Source: Chaetoceros tenuissimus (Eukaryota; Bacillariophyta; Thalassiosirophyceae; Chaetocerotales; Chaetocerotaceae). From it: a DNA stretch of 64,000 nucleotides. Location: the NCBI GenBank assembly GCA_021927905.1, contig BLLK01000046.1:186001-250000 (forward strand), in the 5' to 3' direction. A program made the position numbers and the translations under genes. Under the pieces are notes generated by a model that was not told the DNA's origin, did no database searches, and saw nothing but the letters and a program-made list of their open reading frames with translations. This document shows, piece after piece, positions 22,507-33,300 of this stretch (the first letter of the stretch is position 1; every line of letters begins with the position of its first letter).

Positions 22507-23400
22507 TCAAATTGTAGGAGTTTGTTGCCTTCGTGGTTTACTTTTTCTCTTGAATTTGTTGAAAAAGTTTTTGGCAAATGAATTGGAGCTAGAAAAGTTT
22601 TCCTGACTAGATGCACTGTCTAACTTGGAAAGAATGCTCCTGCTCTGTGTGCTTTGTACTGTGTAATTGTTTACATTTGCAGTAGACATATATTTTCTTT
22701 CATGTGCAGAACAAATGCTACTGTTCCTTGATTTGAGATATTCTTTGACTTGACGGGAAGAGTTCCTTGATCGACCTTTGTCAATACATATTACTCCTCC
22801 ATCCTCCTTTTTCATGAATGATAGAGTTTCTTTTATTTCTTTTTGAATGAAATAGCTGTTAGTAACCGGAAATTCAGGATAAAAGACTACATAAAAACAA
22901 ATGGACTTACTCAATTCATCCAGAAGAGACACCAATTGATTTAATCGCTTTCCATTAATAAAATCGTGGTTTTCCTCTAAGGACTCTAGTTCTTCCTCTA
23001 TTACACTGCTTCCGTGATGCTCATCAAAAGCTTTGATCGCAATTATAAAACGCCTTTTTGATTCAGCGATGAATCTCTTCAAATTGGAAATAGATTTGCG
23101 GATTTCTTTTTCAATCATGAGAATTATTTTGAGGTCATCTTGGTCGTGACTCTCCTCTAACTCATCCTGCTCCGCCATTATTCTCTTGAAACATTTCTTA
23201 ATATGGGAGGTAATTTGTACTAGCTTCCGCTCTTCGTCATGATAAAAGTAATGGAAATTATCCAGTTGACATTGTAATATTGTAAAGAATGTCTGTTTGT
23301 ATCGTAATGAATTGTCGGTTGTTAAGAAGTCTACATCGATGCCGTTCTCTTTATGTGTTTCTTCACCATACTCATGCTGCTTGGAAGAGAACACATTCAT
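22507..23400 (-). CDS. hypothetical protein, weakly SPX-like (paralogue B)
   Basis: Paralogue of the gene at 35..912. Matching blocks include KENGIDVDFLTTDNSLRYKQ, ILQCQLDNFHYFYHDEERK, FDEHHGSSVIEEELESL and FINGKRLNQLVSLLDEL. The frame is open for 297 codons, but a 72-nt segment (22839..22910) has donor GTAAGT, a TTACTAAC branch-like site and a TTCAAAAAG acceptor at the position and phase of the paralogue's intron. Removing it keeps the frame and gives 273 residues with better alignment (TLSFMKKEDGGVICIDKGR against TLGIAANDTIVCIERER). Exons would be 22911..23400 and 22507..22838. The tail is basic (FFNKFKRKSKPRRQ). Helical composition with FYHDEERK is faintly SPX-like; function is unknown. 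Confidence 0.7.
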   Translation of the reverse strand: MNVFSSKQHEYGEETHKENGIDVDFLTTDNSLRYKQTFFTILQCQLDNFHYFYHDEERKLVQITSHIKKCFKRIMAEQDELEESHDQDDLKIILMIEKEIRKSISNLKRFIAESKRRFIIAIKAFDEHHGSSVIEEELESLEENHDFINGKRLNQLVSLLDELSKSICFYVVFYPEFPVTNSYFIQKEIKETLSFMKKEDGGVICIDKGRSRNSSRQVKEYLKSRNSSICSAHERKYMSTANVNNYTVQSTQSRSILSKLDSASSQENFSSSNSFAKNFFNKFKRKSKPRRQQTPTI

Positions 23401-23920
23401 ATTTTGCCCTCTATTATGTTACTCGGTGTAATGTGATTCTACTCGTATAATGTAAGAATACTTCTTATGAAGTAGAGTAGTTATCAGAATATTGCTGTCA
23501 GAATACCGCGTGGGCTTCTTAGCGGAATGCATACAAAGACAGTGGGCTTCTGAGGTGATTCCCTATGTCAAGTCAAACACTTTTTGATGGACGAGGTTGA
23601 AAGGCAGAAAGGATCGTAGGAACGTTCCCAATGAAAGAAGGAAGGAGGAATTCCTATTGATACAAAAGTACGTACCTACCTGTTACTCAGGAATGGGGTA
23701 TCAAAACAGGGACATTTCGACATTTCGTGTTTTTATCCTTCTTGGGTTGGTATTTTCAATTTGAAAAACAGAACACTTTTTGTTCCTTTTTCCTCGGAGT
23801 TGCACGTTGCACGTCTACGTAATCTTTTTCTTCTTTTCTTTCTGAGAAAGAATGCAATACAAATTGGAACTGAAAACAAACAGAATTGTATCTCTCTCTA
23901 GGTGTCTACTATAACTGAAG
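23401..23920. other. divergent promoter region
   Basis: About 520 bp between SPX-like paralogue B and the GH5 gene, with GTACGTACC at 23668..23676. No gene was seen. Confidence 0.5.
23668..23676. promoter_or_regulatory. TACGTAC element in divergent promoter
   Basis: GTACGTACC lies midway between two divergent starts, about 250 bp upstream of the glucanase. It is a member of the recurring motif set; function inferred. Confidence 0.3.
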
Positions 23921-25716
23921 ATGAAAACAGAAAGACAAAAAGAATGGATACGGGGTGTCAACATTGGAGGCTGGCTTGTTCTCGAAAGGTACATAACTCC
24001 ATATTTATTTGTAGTAACAGATTGCGATGTTATTGGCAATTTCCACTATTTTGACAATCAAATTGATGCTCCACCGTCTTCAGATCCAAACTATAAACAA
24101 ATGACAATTGATACTCTCCACAATGATTGCAAACCTGTAGATCCGTTGCCAATCGATGAATGGACTCTAAGTTCTTCGTTTCAAGATAGAGATGTGTTGA
24201 AAAGATATCTGAATGTTCATTACGAGAATTTTGTCAAGAAGGAAGACTTAGTCACATTAAAAGAAAGTGGTATAACCCATCTTCGAGTTCCACTTAGCCA
24301 CTGGATTTTGGGAGATATATCAGATGAAGAACCATATGTCCAAGCTGATGGTTGGAAATATTTCGTAAGAATTGTGGATTGGGCTCGCGAAATAGGCCTT
24401 CAGATCTATGGCGATTTGCATACAGCTCCAGGATCTCAGAACTCTTTTGACAACAGTGGGCACCTTGGAAAGAAAATGACTTGCGATGGATGGGATAGTT
24501 GGGACGATGATAGCATGGTTGGTAATAGTCAGCTCCCAAGAAATGTGGAAAGGACAATTGAGATATTGAATAAAATTACTGCTCGGATTGCTAGTGATGG
24601 TTTAACTGATGTCGTCAAAGGTTTTGGAATCCTCAATGAACCAGCAGGGGACTGCAATATGGATATTGTTCGGAAATATTATGACATTGGCCTAGACATA
24701 GTATGGAATAACATGGGCAGAGAAACTAAGGTATACGTAGGTGACATGTTTGATTCTGCTCGATGGAATGACGGCTTTTGGGCAGACAAATCTTATAGCG
24801 GAACATTTCTTGATTCTCATCTATATCAATCATTTGAAAGTTCTACACGAGCTTTGAGTCCAAAGCAGCATATTGCCCTTGTATGTCAACGAGACCACGT
24901 TGATGTGGTTGATTGCTGTTACAATTATGGGAAACCAACGGGGATTGGACGCATTTTCACAGAGTGGTCAGCAAGTTACGATCAGTCTGTTGGTGATCAG
25001 GTCCCTACTCTAATTAGTGGTATTGTAAAGAATGGAACTGCGGATCGTTTTGATAGAGAATTGTCCCAAGAAAGGAAAGATTTTTTAAGGAATTTCGTTT
25101 CTGCTCAAATGGTTTCCTACGAAGCTGTTGTTCCCGGTGAATCAGCTGGATGGTTCTATTGGAATTTCAAAATGGAAGGAGGTAAGTGTTCTTCCGTTTC
25201 GACTTATTGAAAGAACCCTTCGATCCTAATTATAACAAACGATCTTTAGGGGCCTTTGCAGAGTGGGACTATCTTAGAGGCTGTTCAGAAGGATGGATTC
25301 CTCCTCTACCTAGTCCTAAGATTCCAATGCAAGATATCGTTGGAACATGCTATGATATTCTTGCAACAACCGATGATAATATGAAAGCAATTGATCAGAT
25401 TCCATCTCCATCGGAATCCACTTCTTCTAACCAAGGCAGTGTTATAGATGATGATGTTGTACTATCTCATGGAGATAATTTAGTAAAAGATTCCCAAGGA
25501 AATTGGGAGTTGAGACAAAAGAACTGGCATCGCGATACATTTACAATCGCGAATGTATTCGAGATAATCGTACCATTAGCTATTGTCGCGTGTATGATAT
25601 TGTATTATCGGAAGAGACGTAGAAATTATTACATGAATATTGATGATCTCGAATTAACCAAGGAAGATCTGAAACATGTAGATACAGCGCTTGGTTCGCT
25701 AGATTCAGATGTCTAA
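23921..25716 (+). CDS. GH5 exo-1,3-beta-glucanase-like, C-terminally membrane anchored
   Basis: Exons 23921..25181 and 25250..25716, with a 68-nt intron (phase 1), give 575 residues. The fungal exo-beta-1,3-glucanase (GH5_9-type) features are present: RGVNIGGWLVLERYITP at the N-terminus, HLRVPLSHW, GDLHTAPGSQN, the acid/base Glu in GFGILNEP (about residue 240), SHLYQSF and the nucleophile Glu in IFTEWSASYD (about 348), then GWFYWNFKMEGGAFAEWD across the splice. A Ser-rich spacer leads to one membrane helix (about 526-545, FEIIVPLAIVACMILYY) and a short basic then acidic tail. In a diatom the likely substrate is chrysolaminarin or another beta-1,3-glucan. No N-terminal signal peptide is visible, so an upstream exon could be missing. 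Confidence 0.87.
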
Positions 25717-25842
25717 ATTGTAGATTACAAGCTGGGAAATAGTAGTGTAAATATTTCTTGAAGCGAGTCATGCCTGTTCGAAGATACATAGGTTCAAAAT
25801 AACTAGGAATTACATACAAAATATTAATTACCATCCACAAAA

Positions 25843-27555
25843 TCATCTAATTCGATCGAGTACTTTTTTGTGCCAAAGTTCAAAATTCCACAAGTCTTGA
25901 AAAATGTCGGGACCTGCTTCCGTTTGGGGCTGATAAGTTGCCATAATTTGCATAGGCTGCCCATTTGTAATTTGACTCAAATCCTGCTTACCCAGGACAC
26001 TTCCTAAATTGAGTTCAAACGTTTCAAAATCTATCAGGTGCTGAAGAAACTCGAATGTATACACTTTGTTCGTCGAGAACGTCTCAGACTCGTTGTTGCT
26101 TGCACAAAGTTTATCAAAATTTTTCTTTCTTGTCCTTGTTCTTTTGACTGGATCGTCAGAATTATCTTCTGATGGGATTATTTGTTCGTTTTTATTTCGG
26201 GGTTCTATATGTTCTGCTGCAATGGAAGCACCTGCTTGAAATGTACCACGAGTAGTTAAGGGCCTCGTGGTAATCACTTGAGGCAGTGACCCTAGTGGAC
26301 CAAGGATATAAGGTTTGTCATCATTCAATCTAACTTGGAGTCTTGGTGAGAAAAAATTGACAATTTTGGTTCCTCCCTTTACAATATAAGCAGGCGGAAG
26401 AGTCAAACTCTTTGCAAATCTCTGGCCACTATGACAGTGTATCATCGGTATATTGTTCTTTTTGAATCTCCCTTGAACCACACATTGATAGAAACGGTTC
26501 AAACCATTAAAATACCCCTTGTTTGGTTCTTGATTTTCTTTCAAAACAAGTGATTTTGTATTTCTAATTCTCACATGCAAACTTCCTTGAAATAACTCTG
26601 ATTCAAAATCAATCACTAAAGATTCCTCTTCCGATTCATATCCATTGTTTATTGGAAGGGGCTGACAATTATCACAAAAAGAATCCGCGCTAAGAGCGTT
26701 ATTGATATCCAAATCTTTCCACCACTGCTTTGACAAGTAGTTCGCTTGTCCTGCATGTCGTACTCCAATCACTTTGGTTCCAGAGTTGGGAGTAGGTCGC
26801 AACATGACTGGATATTGAATCCAATCTTTTGGCTCAACACCAAGAAAGGGCTGTTTCCCATCTCGACAATTATCACAATGAAAACTAGCACATTTCCGCC
26901 CTTTTACATCCGATGGCCTAGGTGCAGCATCGTACAACATGGCCACATCATTGACATGCGTCCCCTGTTCAAGAGGAGAGAAGCTACCTACTTGCACCAA
27001 TTTCCCCGAAGTAAAGTGTGAATCATTGTATCCATTGAATTGATTGCAGCCAAAATCATCCTGACAAGATTCGTCATCTTCCTCGACATTCATCTCGAGT
27101 CCATCTTTGAGCTGGTGTTCAAAAACACATTCTATAGATTCTTGAATTATAGGTTCTTCGCACATATTCGTCAACTTTTCAGGATGTGCTTGTTCATCGT
27201 ACATTCTGGATTGAAGTGGAAGAGCAAACTGCATCACGTTGCTGACTGGATTGGACGGTTTGTGTGGTAGGGAATCTATTGCATCTTGACTGTACGAGTT
27301 CTGGACCGAGTTATGTAGGATGGTCATTTCAGAGAGGGATGAGAATAAGGGTATAGTAGATGATGTACTCAAAGCACCTGATGAATTGTTCGACAAGGTA
27401 GATTCAACCTTTGACGAGGGTGCAGGTGAAGGTGACTTCTTCTTTCTACGAAAAGAGAATCCTTTGCTTTGACCTTCATGTTCCCTTGCTTCAGTTGAAG
27501 AGGGTGATGCGTTCTCCTTGTCTCCAATTGAAGAGTTCTTCCTTCTTATCCTCAT
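25843..27555 (-). CDS. DUF1769-like protein
   Basis: A single exon of 570 residues from the ATG at 27555. The first about 200 residues are low-complexity (Ser/Pro/Lys). The C-terminal half carries the pattern of the DUF1769 family known from fungi and algae: VIDFESELFQGSLHVRIRNT, FYQCVVQGRFKKNNIPM, a GQRFAKSLTLPPAYI segment and FFSPRLQVRL followed by PYILGPLGSLPQVI. A CDNCRDGKQPFLG segment and a second CDNC upstream could bind a metal. DUF1769 has no established biochemical role. Family assignment is from pattern memory, so confidence is moderate; gene reality is high. Confidence 0.7.
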   Translation of the reverse strand: MRIRRKNSSIGDKENASPSSTEAREHEGQSKGFSFRRKKKSPSPAPSSKVESTLSNNSSGALSTSSTIPLFSSLSEMTILHNSVQNSYSQDAIDSLPHKPSNPVSNVMQFALPLQSRMYDEQAHPEKLTNMCEEPIIQESIECVFEHQLKDGLEMNVEEDDESCQDDFGCNQFNGYNDSHFTSGKLVQVGSFSPLEQGTHVNDVAMLYDAAPRPSDVKGRKCASFHCDNCRDGKQPFLGVEPKDWIQYPVMLRPTPNSGTKVIGVRHAGQANYLSKQWWKDLDINNALSADSFCDNCQPLPINNGYESEEESLVIDFESELFQGSLHVRIRNTKSLVLKENQEPNKGYFNGLNRFYQCVVQGRFKKNNIPMIHCHSGQRFAKSLTLPPAYIVKGGTKIVNFFSPRLQVRLNDDKPYILGPLGSLPQVITTRPLTTRGTFQAGASIAAEHIEPRNKNEQIIPSEDNSDDPVKRTRTRKKNFDKLCASNNESETFSTNKVYTFEFLQHLIDFETFELNLGSVLGKQDLSQITNGQPMQIMATYQPQTEAGPDIFQDLWNFELWHKKVLDRIR

Positions 27556-28039
27556 AATTACTATTGTATGGTGGGAACTTAGAGTGCAGTATAAATGTGT
27601 ATGGTATGCATAGAAGAAGTGTGGCAGTTATGATTGAAAGATAAATACCACCATAAAGCATCTTCATGAACACATCGTTCTGTTGGTTGGAGCAGTTTAA
27701 AAACAGACATTTTGACGGCGGGATTCATAAATTTATAGGAGATTAGCCCCTTTCACGATTAAATATGTCATCGACAAAGCTGAAGAGCATCGACCGGTCC
27801 AGTTTCAAAAGTCAATAATCAGGAGACTATTGACTATTGTATCAGGAGTGGAGTCGAGTCTTGTATGTTTGGATTGGAATTGAAAAAGAACTTGAACTCA
27901 AGAACAGAAATTGATTTCAAGTCATCTGTACCACAGTCTCTCATTTCTATCCATGAAATAATAGAAGTTTAATGTATCCCTGAATTTCGAAAATCAATGG
28001 AAGAGGCAATGAGAATGGGAATTAATTATGAAATCTATT
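27556..28039. other. intergenic region, no gene seen
   Basis: About 480 bp between two minus-strand genes, holding the promoter of the DUF1769-like gene and the 3' end of the rhomboid-like gene. A short signal-peptide-like frame near 27600 overlaps the DUF1769-like start out of frame and is not supported. Confidence 0.4.
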
Positions 28040-29095
28040 TTAAACTTCCTTCGCTTCATCATTACTTTGTCGTGAAGATGCAAGTAACGCACGTCTCTCA
28101 GCTGCTGCAAGCATAGCTTCTCTGTCTGGTCTGACATTGTTGGATGATGCACTTGGCCTACTTCTTGTAGAAGATGAAGAGGAGCTACCAAGCTTTTGTC
28201 CCGCACTTCCACCGAATGCTGGTGTGGGTCTAGAAGCTGTATTACTGCTGCTATTGTCAGGACTTCGAAATACAGTCGGTGCCCATCCCGACTGACCTGA
28301 TGCGTTGGTACCATTGCCATTATTACTCACAGGTTGTGGAGCAGATTCTACATCGACAAAGTTCCAATCACCACCAGTAGGACCCTGTACGAATCCATGT
28401 CGAGTTGTAAATTTTCTCAATACTCCTGCTTCCATTTGTTTCCGTCTTTCTCCCTTTATTCGAATGAAATCTAGTTTCCCAAAGCCATACAAATATCCTA
28501 CCCCAATGGAAACAACATAAAAAATAGGAATTGAACCTCCACTGAATAATGCAAAGAAGACCAATAGGACACAAGGATAAAACCTAGTTGGTACTTCCAT
28601 GAAGAAGAACCTACGCTTAGATGACGGATCAGCAGGTGCACATTCCGCAGCAATCACTGCCAAGATTAACATCCATACTCCATACGACGGCTGCATCAAC
28701 CACATTGGATTCCGTGTCACAACAAACAACAGTCCACATATTAATATATGGATGACATTGATTATGATTCCAAATGATAATAATAGCGCCCCAAAGTTTG
28801 TACTTCCAATCAAATTTTCAATTTTATTTCCACTTGTGACAAAACTTAGATAGGCAAAAATGAGACTCAGGAGTTGATTGCAAGTAAAGGGGCTAATGAC
28901 GATGCGATATAATTGAAATTTTCCTATTGTGAGTCCAGGAATATTCGCAATCATTAGAGATGGATCATAGAACCAACTTATGAGATATGTTGTTGTTATA
29001 GATGTGAAAACCATTCTCGTGACTAATGGTGTGTTGTTGTAAAATGATTCATAAGCTGAAAGAAATGGGTTTTCAGGTGGCGGTTGGGAAGTCAT
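28040..29095 (-). CDS. rhomboid-like membrane protein, apparently non-catalytic
   Basis: A single exon of 351 residues. Six hydrophobic segments occupy about 20-215. The spacing and sequence resemble rhomboid/UBAC2-type proteins: TPLVTRMVFTSITTTYLISW, then FQLYRIVISPFTCNQLLSLI and NKIENLIGSTNFGALLL. The catalytic GxSG motif and the paired His of active rhomboid proteases are not seen (the corresponding helix reads QPSYGVWML), so it is likely a pseudoprotease. The C-terminal 130 residues are cytosolic, Ser/Gly-rich and end in a helical DREAMLAAAERRALLASSRQ stretch, a placement often used for ubiquitin- or p97-binding in ER-associated members. ER localisation is inferred. Confidence 0.72.
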   Translation of the reverse strand: MTSQPPPENPFLSAYESFYNNTPLVTRMVFTSITTTYLISWFYDPSLMIANIPGLTIGKFQLYRIVISPFTCNQLLSLIFAYLSFVTSGNKIENLIGSTNFGALLLSFGIIINVIHILICGLLFVVTRNPMWLMQPSYGVWMLILAVIAAECAPADPSSKRRFFFMEVPTRFYPCVLLVFFALFSGGSIPIFYVVSIGVGYLYGFGKLDFIRIKGERRKQMEAGVLRKFTTRHGFVQGPTGGDWNFVDVESAPQPVSNNGNGTNASGQSGWAPTVFRSPDNSSSNTASRPTPAFGGSAGQKLGSSSSSSTRSRPSASSNNVRPDREAMLAAAERRALLASSRQSNDEAKEV

Positions 29096-29510
29096 TTTAG
29101 CGGCGCTAGTCAGAAGCTTTAATGCCTATGTTTGCTGTTCTTGTAATGGTGTTGTGTTTTTTGCTGCTCTTTTATATTGGAAAAGAGTAAGGTAGTCGAA
29201 CTATGGTACCAAGTATTCAGAATTGCCGTCTAGTTTTGGTGTGGCTTGTGGCTTGTGGCTTCACATACCTACTCGTATATGAAAAACTAGGACGTCATAG
29301 TTAAGGTACGTCCGCACTACTTTACACTATTTTCAGCGATAGCTAGTGTCTAGCCACTTAGTGCGTAGGGCCTGTAGTAGTAGGAATAGTCTCGAAGTCA
29401 TTGGTCTTCCTAATTCCTAAATGTTCCTATTTCATTTCGACCTCACATTTTTTCAGGGCACTTTCTATTGGTCTTTCATTAAAAATTTAAAAAATTAGAA
29501 CAACTAAAGC
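29096..29510. other. divergent promoter region
   Basis: About 415 bp between the rhomboid-like and oxygenase genes. GACGTCAT at 29291..29298 is one base from a full CRE palindrome, and GTACGT at 29306..29311 lies ten bases further on. No gene was seen. Confidence 0.5.
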
Positions 29511-30332
29511 ATGAATTGGAACGAATTGATAAAAGACGAAGCATGGGTTGTTGAGGAGCTTCTTCTTCCTTCTGAAGCAAAGTACTTTAAGGAAAGAGCA
29601 ATAGAACTTGGAATCCTAAACAAAAAATCAGCTGGAGATGTAAGGCATAGAGATTCTCTTACAATAGCCTTCAAGGATACCAAAATGGCTGATGTACTTT
29701 TTGAAAGAATAAAAACGTATATACCACAAGAAGTCGTAGTGGATGAGAATTGTGATCGTTTAGGTCTTTCATATAGTAAAAATGAATTAATTGGAACGTG
29801 GAAACCATACAAATTAAATGATATGTGGCGTATAGTCTGTTATGATGGAAAAGGACATTTTGGTCCACATAGAGACGGATGCTATAAAATTGATGATCAT
29901 CATAGATCTCTGATTACCATTAATGGTTTCTTGACAGATAGACCTGGAGGTTTTGGAGGGGCAACGCGGTTTTTGAGGGATGATATTAATATAGAACTTT
30001 CGGAAAACGGCATTTTCACAACTGCAGAAGTAGATGTATTGCACAAGGTAGAGGCCGACAAGGCTGGAAAAGCAAGCGTTTTCTTCCATGATTTGATGCA
30101 TGATGGTGAACCACTGAAAGCTGGTTCTCCACCTAAATGGTTATTCAGGACAGAAGTAATGTACGAGAGAGATCCAGAAACAGCACCAAAACTCAGTGAA
30201 GATCAGATAAAGGCTAGGAAGTACCTCGATGAAGCAGAAGATGCAGAGAAGAAAGGAGACATTATAGGAGCCACAAAGCTTTACAAAATGGCATATAGGC
30301 TCGACAGTAGTCTTGACGGTAATCCATCATAA
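29511..30332 (+). CDS. 2-oxoglutarate/Fe(II)-dependent oxygenase, prolyl-hydroxylase type
   Basis: A single exon of 273 residues. The double-stranded beta-helix fold is signalled by WRIVCYDGKGHFGPHRDG, which supplies the iron-binding His-x-Asp, by RSLITINGFL and GGATRFL, and by a distal His and Arg in ASVFFHDLMHDGEPL ... WLFRTEVMYER for iron and 2-oxoglutarate. This resembles P4H-type hydroxylases of algae and bacteria. No signal peptide is evident, so it is probably cytosolic or nuclear. After the catalytic domain, about 40 residues (ARKYLDEAEDAEKKGDIIGA...) form a helical pair like one TPR unit. Substrate unknown. It converges on the C1/C2 gene, with 42 bp between stops. Confidence 0.85.
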   Translation: MNWNELIKDEAWVVEELLLPSEAKYFKERAIELGILNKKSAGDVRHRDSLTIAFKDTKMADVLFERIKTYIPQEVVVDENCDRLGLSYSKNELIGTWKPYKLNDMWRIVCYDGKGHFGPHRDGCYKIDDHHRSLITINGFLTDRPGGFGGATRFLRDDINIELSENGIFTTAEVDVLHKVEADKAGKASVFFHDLMHDGEPLKAGSPPKWLFRTEVMYERDPETAPKLSEDQIKARKYLDEAEDAEKKGDIIGATKLYKMAYRLDSSLDGNPS

Positions 30333-30374
30333 CATAATAGACATTGTTTTAACTAAATACCTAATGAAACATTA

Positions 30375-33300
30375 TTAGTCCTTTTTGATATCCATAGAAG
30401 CATGAAGAACAGCAAGTTCGAGAGAGTCTTTGACCTTGGTATCTTGGGTTAGAAGGGTCACCTTTGTTTGCTGACCACCGATAGTTGAACCTCGACCAAA
30501 AATGCTGATTACCAGAGGAACTTCGTTGGGTTTTAGTTCTCTCATTTCCAATGGCGAAAGTCCAGCCAATCCAGAGTGTCCGGCAAAGAAAATTTGGCCA
30601 CTTGGGTTCTCGCCATCGTCAAAATCTTTCTCACTGTTCCACCAAACAAATCTGTGACCTTGGATGATGCAAAAGATTGATTTCCAGTCCCAACGTCTTC
30701 CGCTTTCTGAAGCAAATGTATTCTGCACTTTCAACTGTACTTTTCCGAACCACTGAGCCTTCCATAGCTTCGTGAGTCTAGTTGAACGTTTGGTCTGTGC
30801 GAGGACCTCTCGCTCCCTTTCACCAACTTGAATTGCTTCCCAGAAGTAGTACCTTCTCAGGTCCTCATCTGTAGGAATTCCAGACAGGAAATTCATTAAT
30901 CTCGTCAGTATTGGATCGTATTCATCATTTTGTTCTACGGTATCTGCATCTATGCTTTGAATCGGGAGGTTACTGTAAAATTCTGCCTTGAATGTAACAC
31001 CATACTGTGCCTGTGATTGGTAGGCAAATGAATTAGTTTCAAATAATTAGAGACTACGAAGTCCAACAAAATTTACTTACCAACCCACCGACTAATATCA
31101 ACACTCTTGTAGGGATGATGCAAAGGATGTACCATAGTATGACACTACAAATCAAGATTAGACCTGATTTCTCCGGACACTTATTGGAAGAATTAGTCGA
31201 TGTCTGAGTGTTGAGAATTAAAAGGTCCACAAGAAACTTACCGTGAAATTAAAGAGATTTTTTATCATTTCAAATTTGTCAAGTGCGTCACCTAGCTGGT
31301 TCTGAATATTTTGAATATTTCCTCGAACACCAGTAACTGTGTTGAAGGTGTTGATAGATGTGCCTAGAAAACCAAGGCCATTTTCCTTCTTTGCTTTAGA
31401 TATCCTGATCAACTGTTCTGCAACTACAACTGAGGTCTCTTTATCAATGTCACTTGCAAGACGAGAATTTGGAAATTTGACTACTGCCTTAAGAAAAATT
31501 GCAGGGCGGACTTCAGAAGCTTCAGGGTCGTTTTCATCTTCAGTTTCATTCATGTTTTCATTTGTACTTGTTTCATCTTCATTCTCCATGAGTTCTGGTT
31601 CTTCGACTGTCCGTAGAGTGCCCTTCTCTAAGACCTGAAACCACCCCTCAACTTTACCATCTGCTGCAATCTTTGAAAAGGGAATTACAACATCTCCAAG
31701 TACTTGATCAAACATGGTCAATTTATTCAAAACATCAGCAAAGCGTACTTGAACTACAAGTGCACCTTTAGATTCTTTCCATGGAAGGATCCTTACATCA
31801 TTATGTGAATCATCTTCTTCTAAATCTTCGACATCGACAGATGAGTTAGTCGCACCTAAAGCAATGGGCTGTAAAACGGGGAATGTAAGTGTTTTTCTGC
31901 TCAGTTTATTTTGCTCTTCCAAAAATTCGCTTTCAGATAGCAAGCTTCCTGAATGAGTTCTGCTCAAGAAATTCTGACTTGGAAGAAGCTGTTTCATACG
32001 CTCCAACTCGTTACTAGGAAGAATTACTCCCCATTCAGGAGAAGATGTAACACCAGAACCCTCTGTTTCGCCAATCGGATAGATAGCTGATGAAGTTGGA
32101 TCATATGTTGTGATAGATGTTTTTGTGCTTTCGTTTGCAAACTTTAAACCATCCCATACAATATTAGCAACTGTTGATCCGACACCAAAGTTGCGACCCT
32201 TTGGTATTGATATTGATATTTGTGCGGCTGGTCGATGTTTTTGATAGTTAATACTAGTTCCTTTGAGCTCTTTCACTTTTTCCTCTGTTTCTTTTTTTAA
32301 AAGGCGCACCTTGAAACCACCATGTTTGCGTCTGGTATGACCAGAGTAAACCATGTAAATTATTAGAAATGCAAATGGCAGACTGGACCAAGTCAAATTA
32401 GTACTAGTTGTATCAAAGAGTAGAGGAAGAATATTTGTATAGCGCTAAACTTACCATCCAGAGTATTCAGCGTTGAATTTTATTGTCAGCGATACAAAAA
32501 GGAGAAGAGAGAGACTTGTAAGAGCTGGATTTTTCCAACTTACAACATATTTGTAAGACTCGGCGAAGTTCTGAAAATCTTCAAAAATTGCTGTCATTCG
32601 CGCTACATGTAACTGAATTAGTTCGACATTAAAGTCGTCTGCTGGTCTTACTGGACATGGTTTAGGATGCGAGAGGGAGTAGAGATCTTTATTCTCTTCA
32701 AAACTAAGATCGACATCAATCCATCCAGAAATCTCCCCTGCCCTCTCAGTCTCAGAAATCTTTGAGGCATTATAAAAATCGAGTCCAAAACCTGTCTTGA
32801 CATTATCTCTAAGCTCGAAGCGAGCAGGTCGTCTTTTCAATTGAAGTGGCTCTTCGTTTAGCAGAGAAGAGAATGAAAGTCCCCATCCAATGTTATCTCG
32901 CTGCCACTGCAATAAACCTTGTGTCGTTAAGAGTTTCGACCCGATACAAAGATCTGTAGACGCATCTATAACTTCAATCTTGAATTCTGTTCCATAATGC
33001 AAAGATGTCACAACTATATCATCGCTGTCAAATATTGGTTTTGCTGATTGGAAGACTGTTTTTGTCCTTCTTGTCTTCTTACTATCTGTCCAAGAAACCC
33101 GGGCGTAATAATCTCCACTGCGAAGTCGATCATTAACTTCTAAAATATGCCGAAGGTCCGTTTCAGGAGGGAAGTGACTTCTAAAAATGCAAGCGCTTTT
33201 GATTCGTATAGTGAATGTTCCCACACCATCTTTCCATTCATTTTTATCTGAATGCTTAGATGACCCCCCTGCGTCTTTATTACTCTCTTGATCTTCCTCA

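Noticed and set aside
27491-27673. Signal-peptide-like frame upstream of the DUF1769-like gene
   Set aside because: It overlaps the real start in another frame, and no splice junction joins it in phase.
31180-31241. Separate genes for the parts at 32455-36161, 31242-32382 and 30375-31010
   Set aside because: GT-AG introns join all parts in one frame, and the joined protein has continuous membrane and C2-like segments, so one gene is the simpler model.
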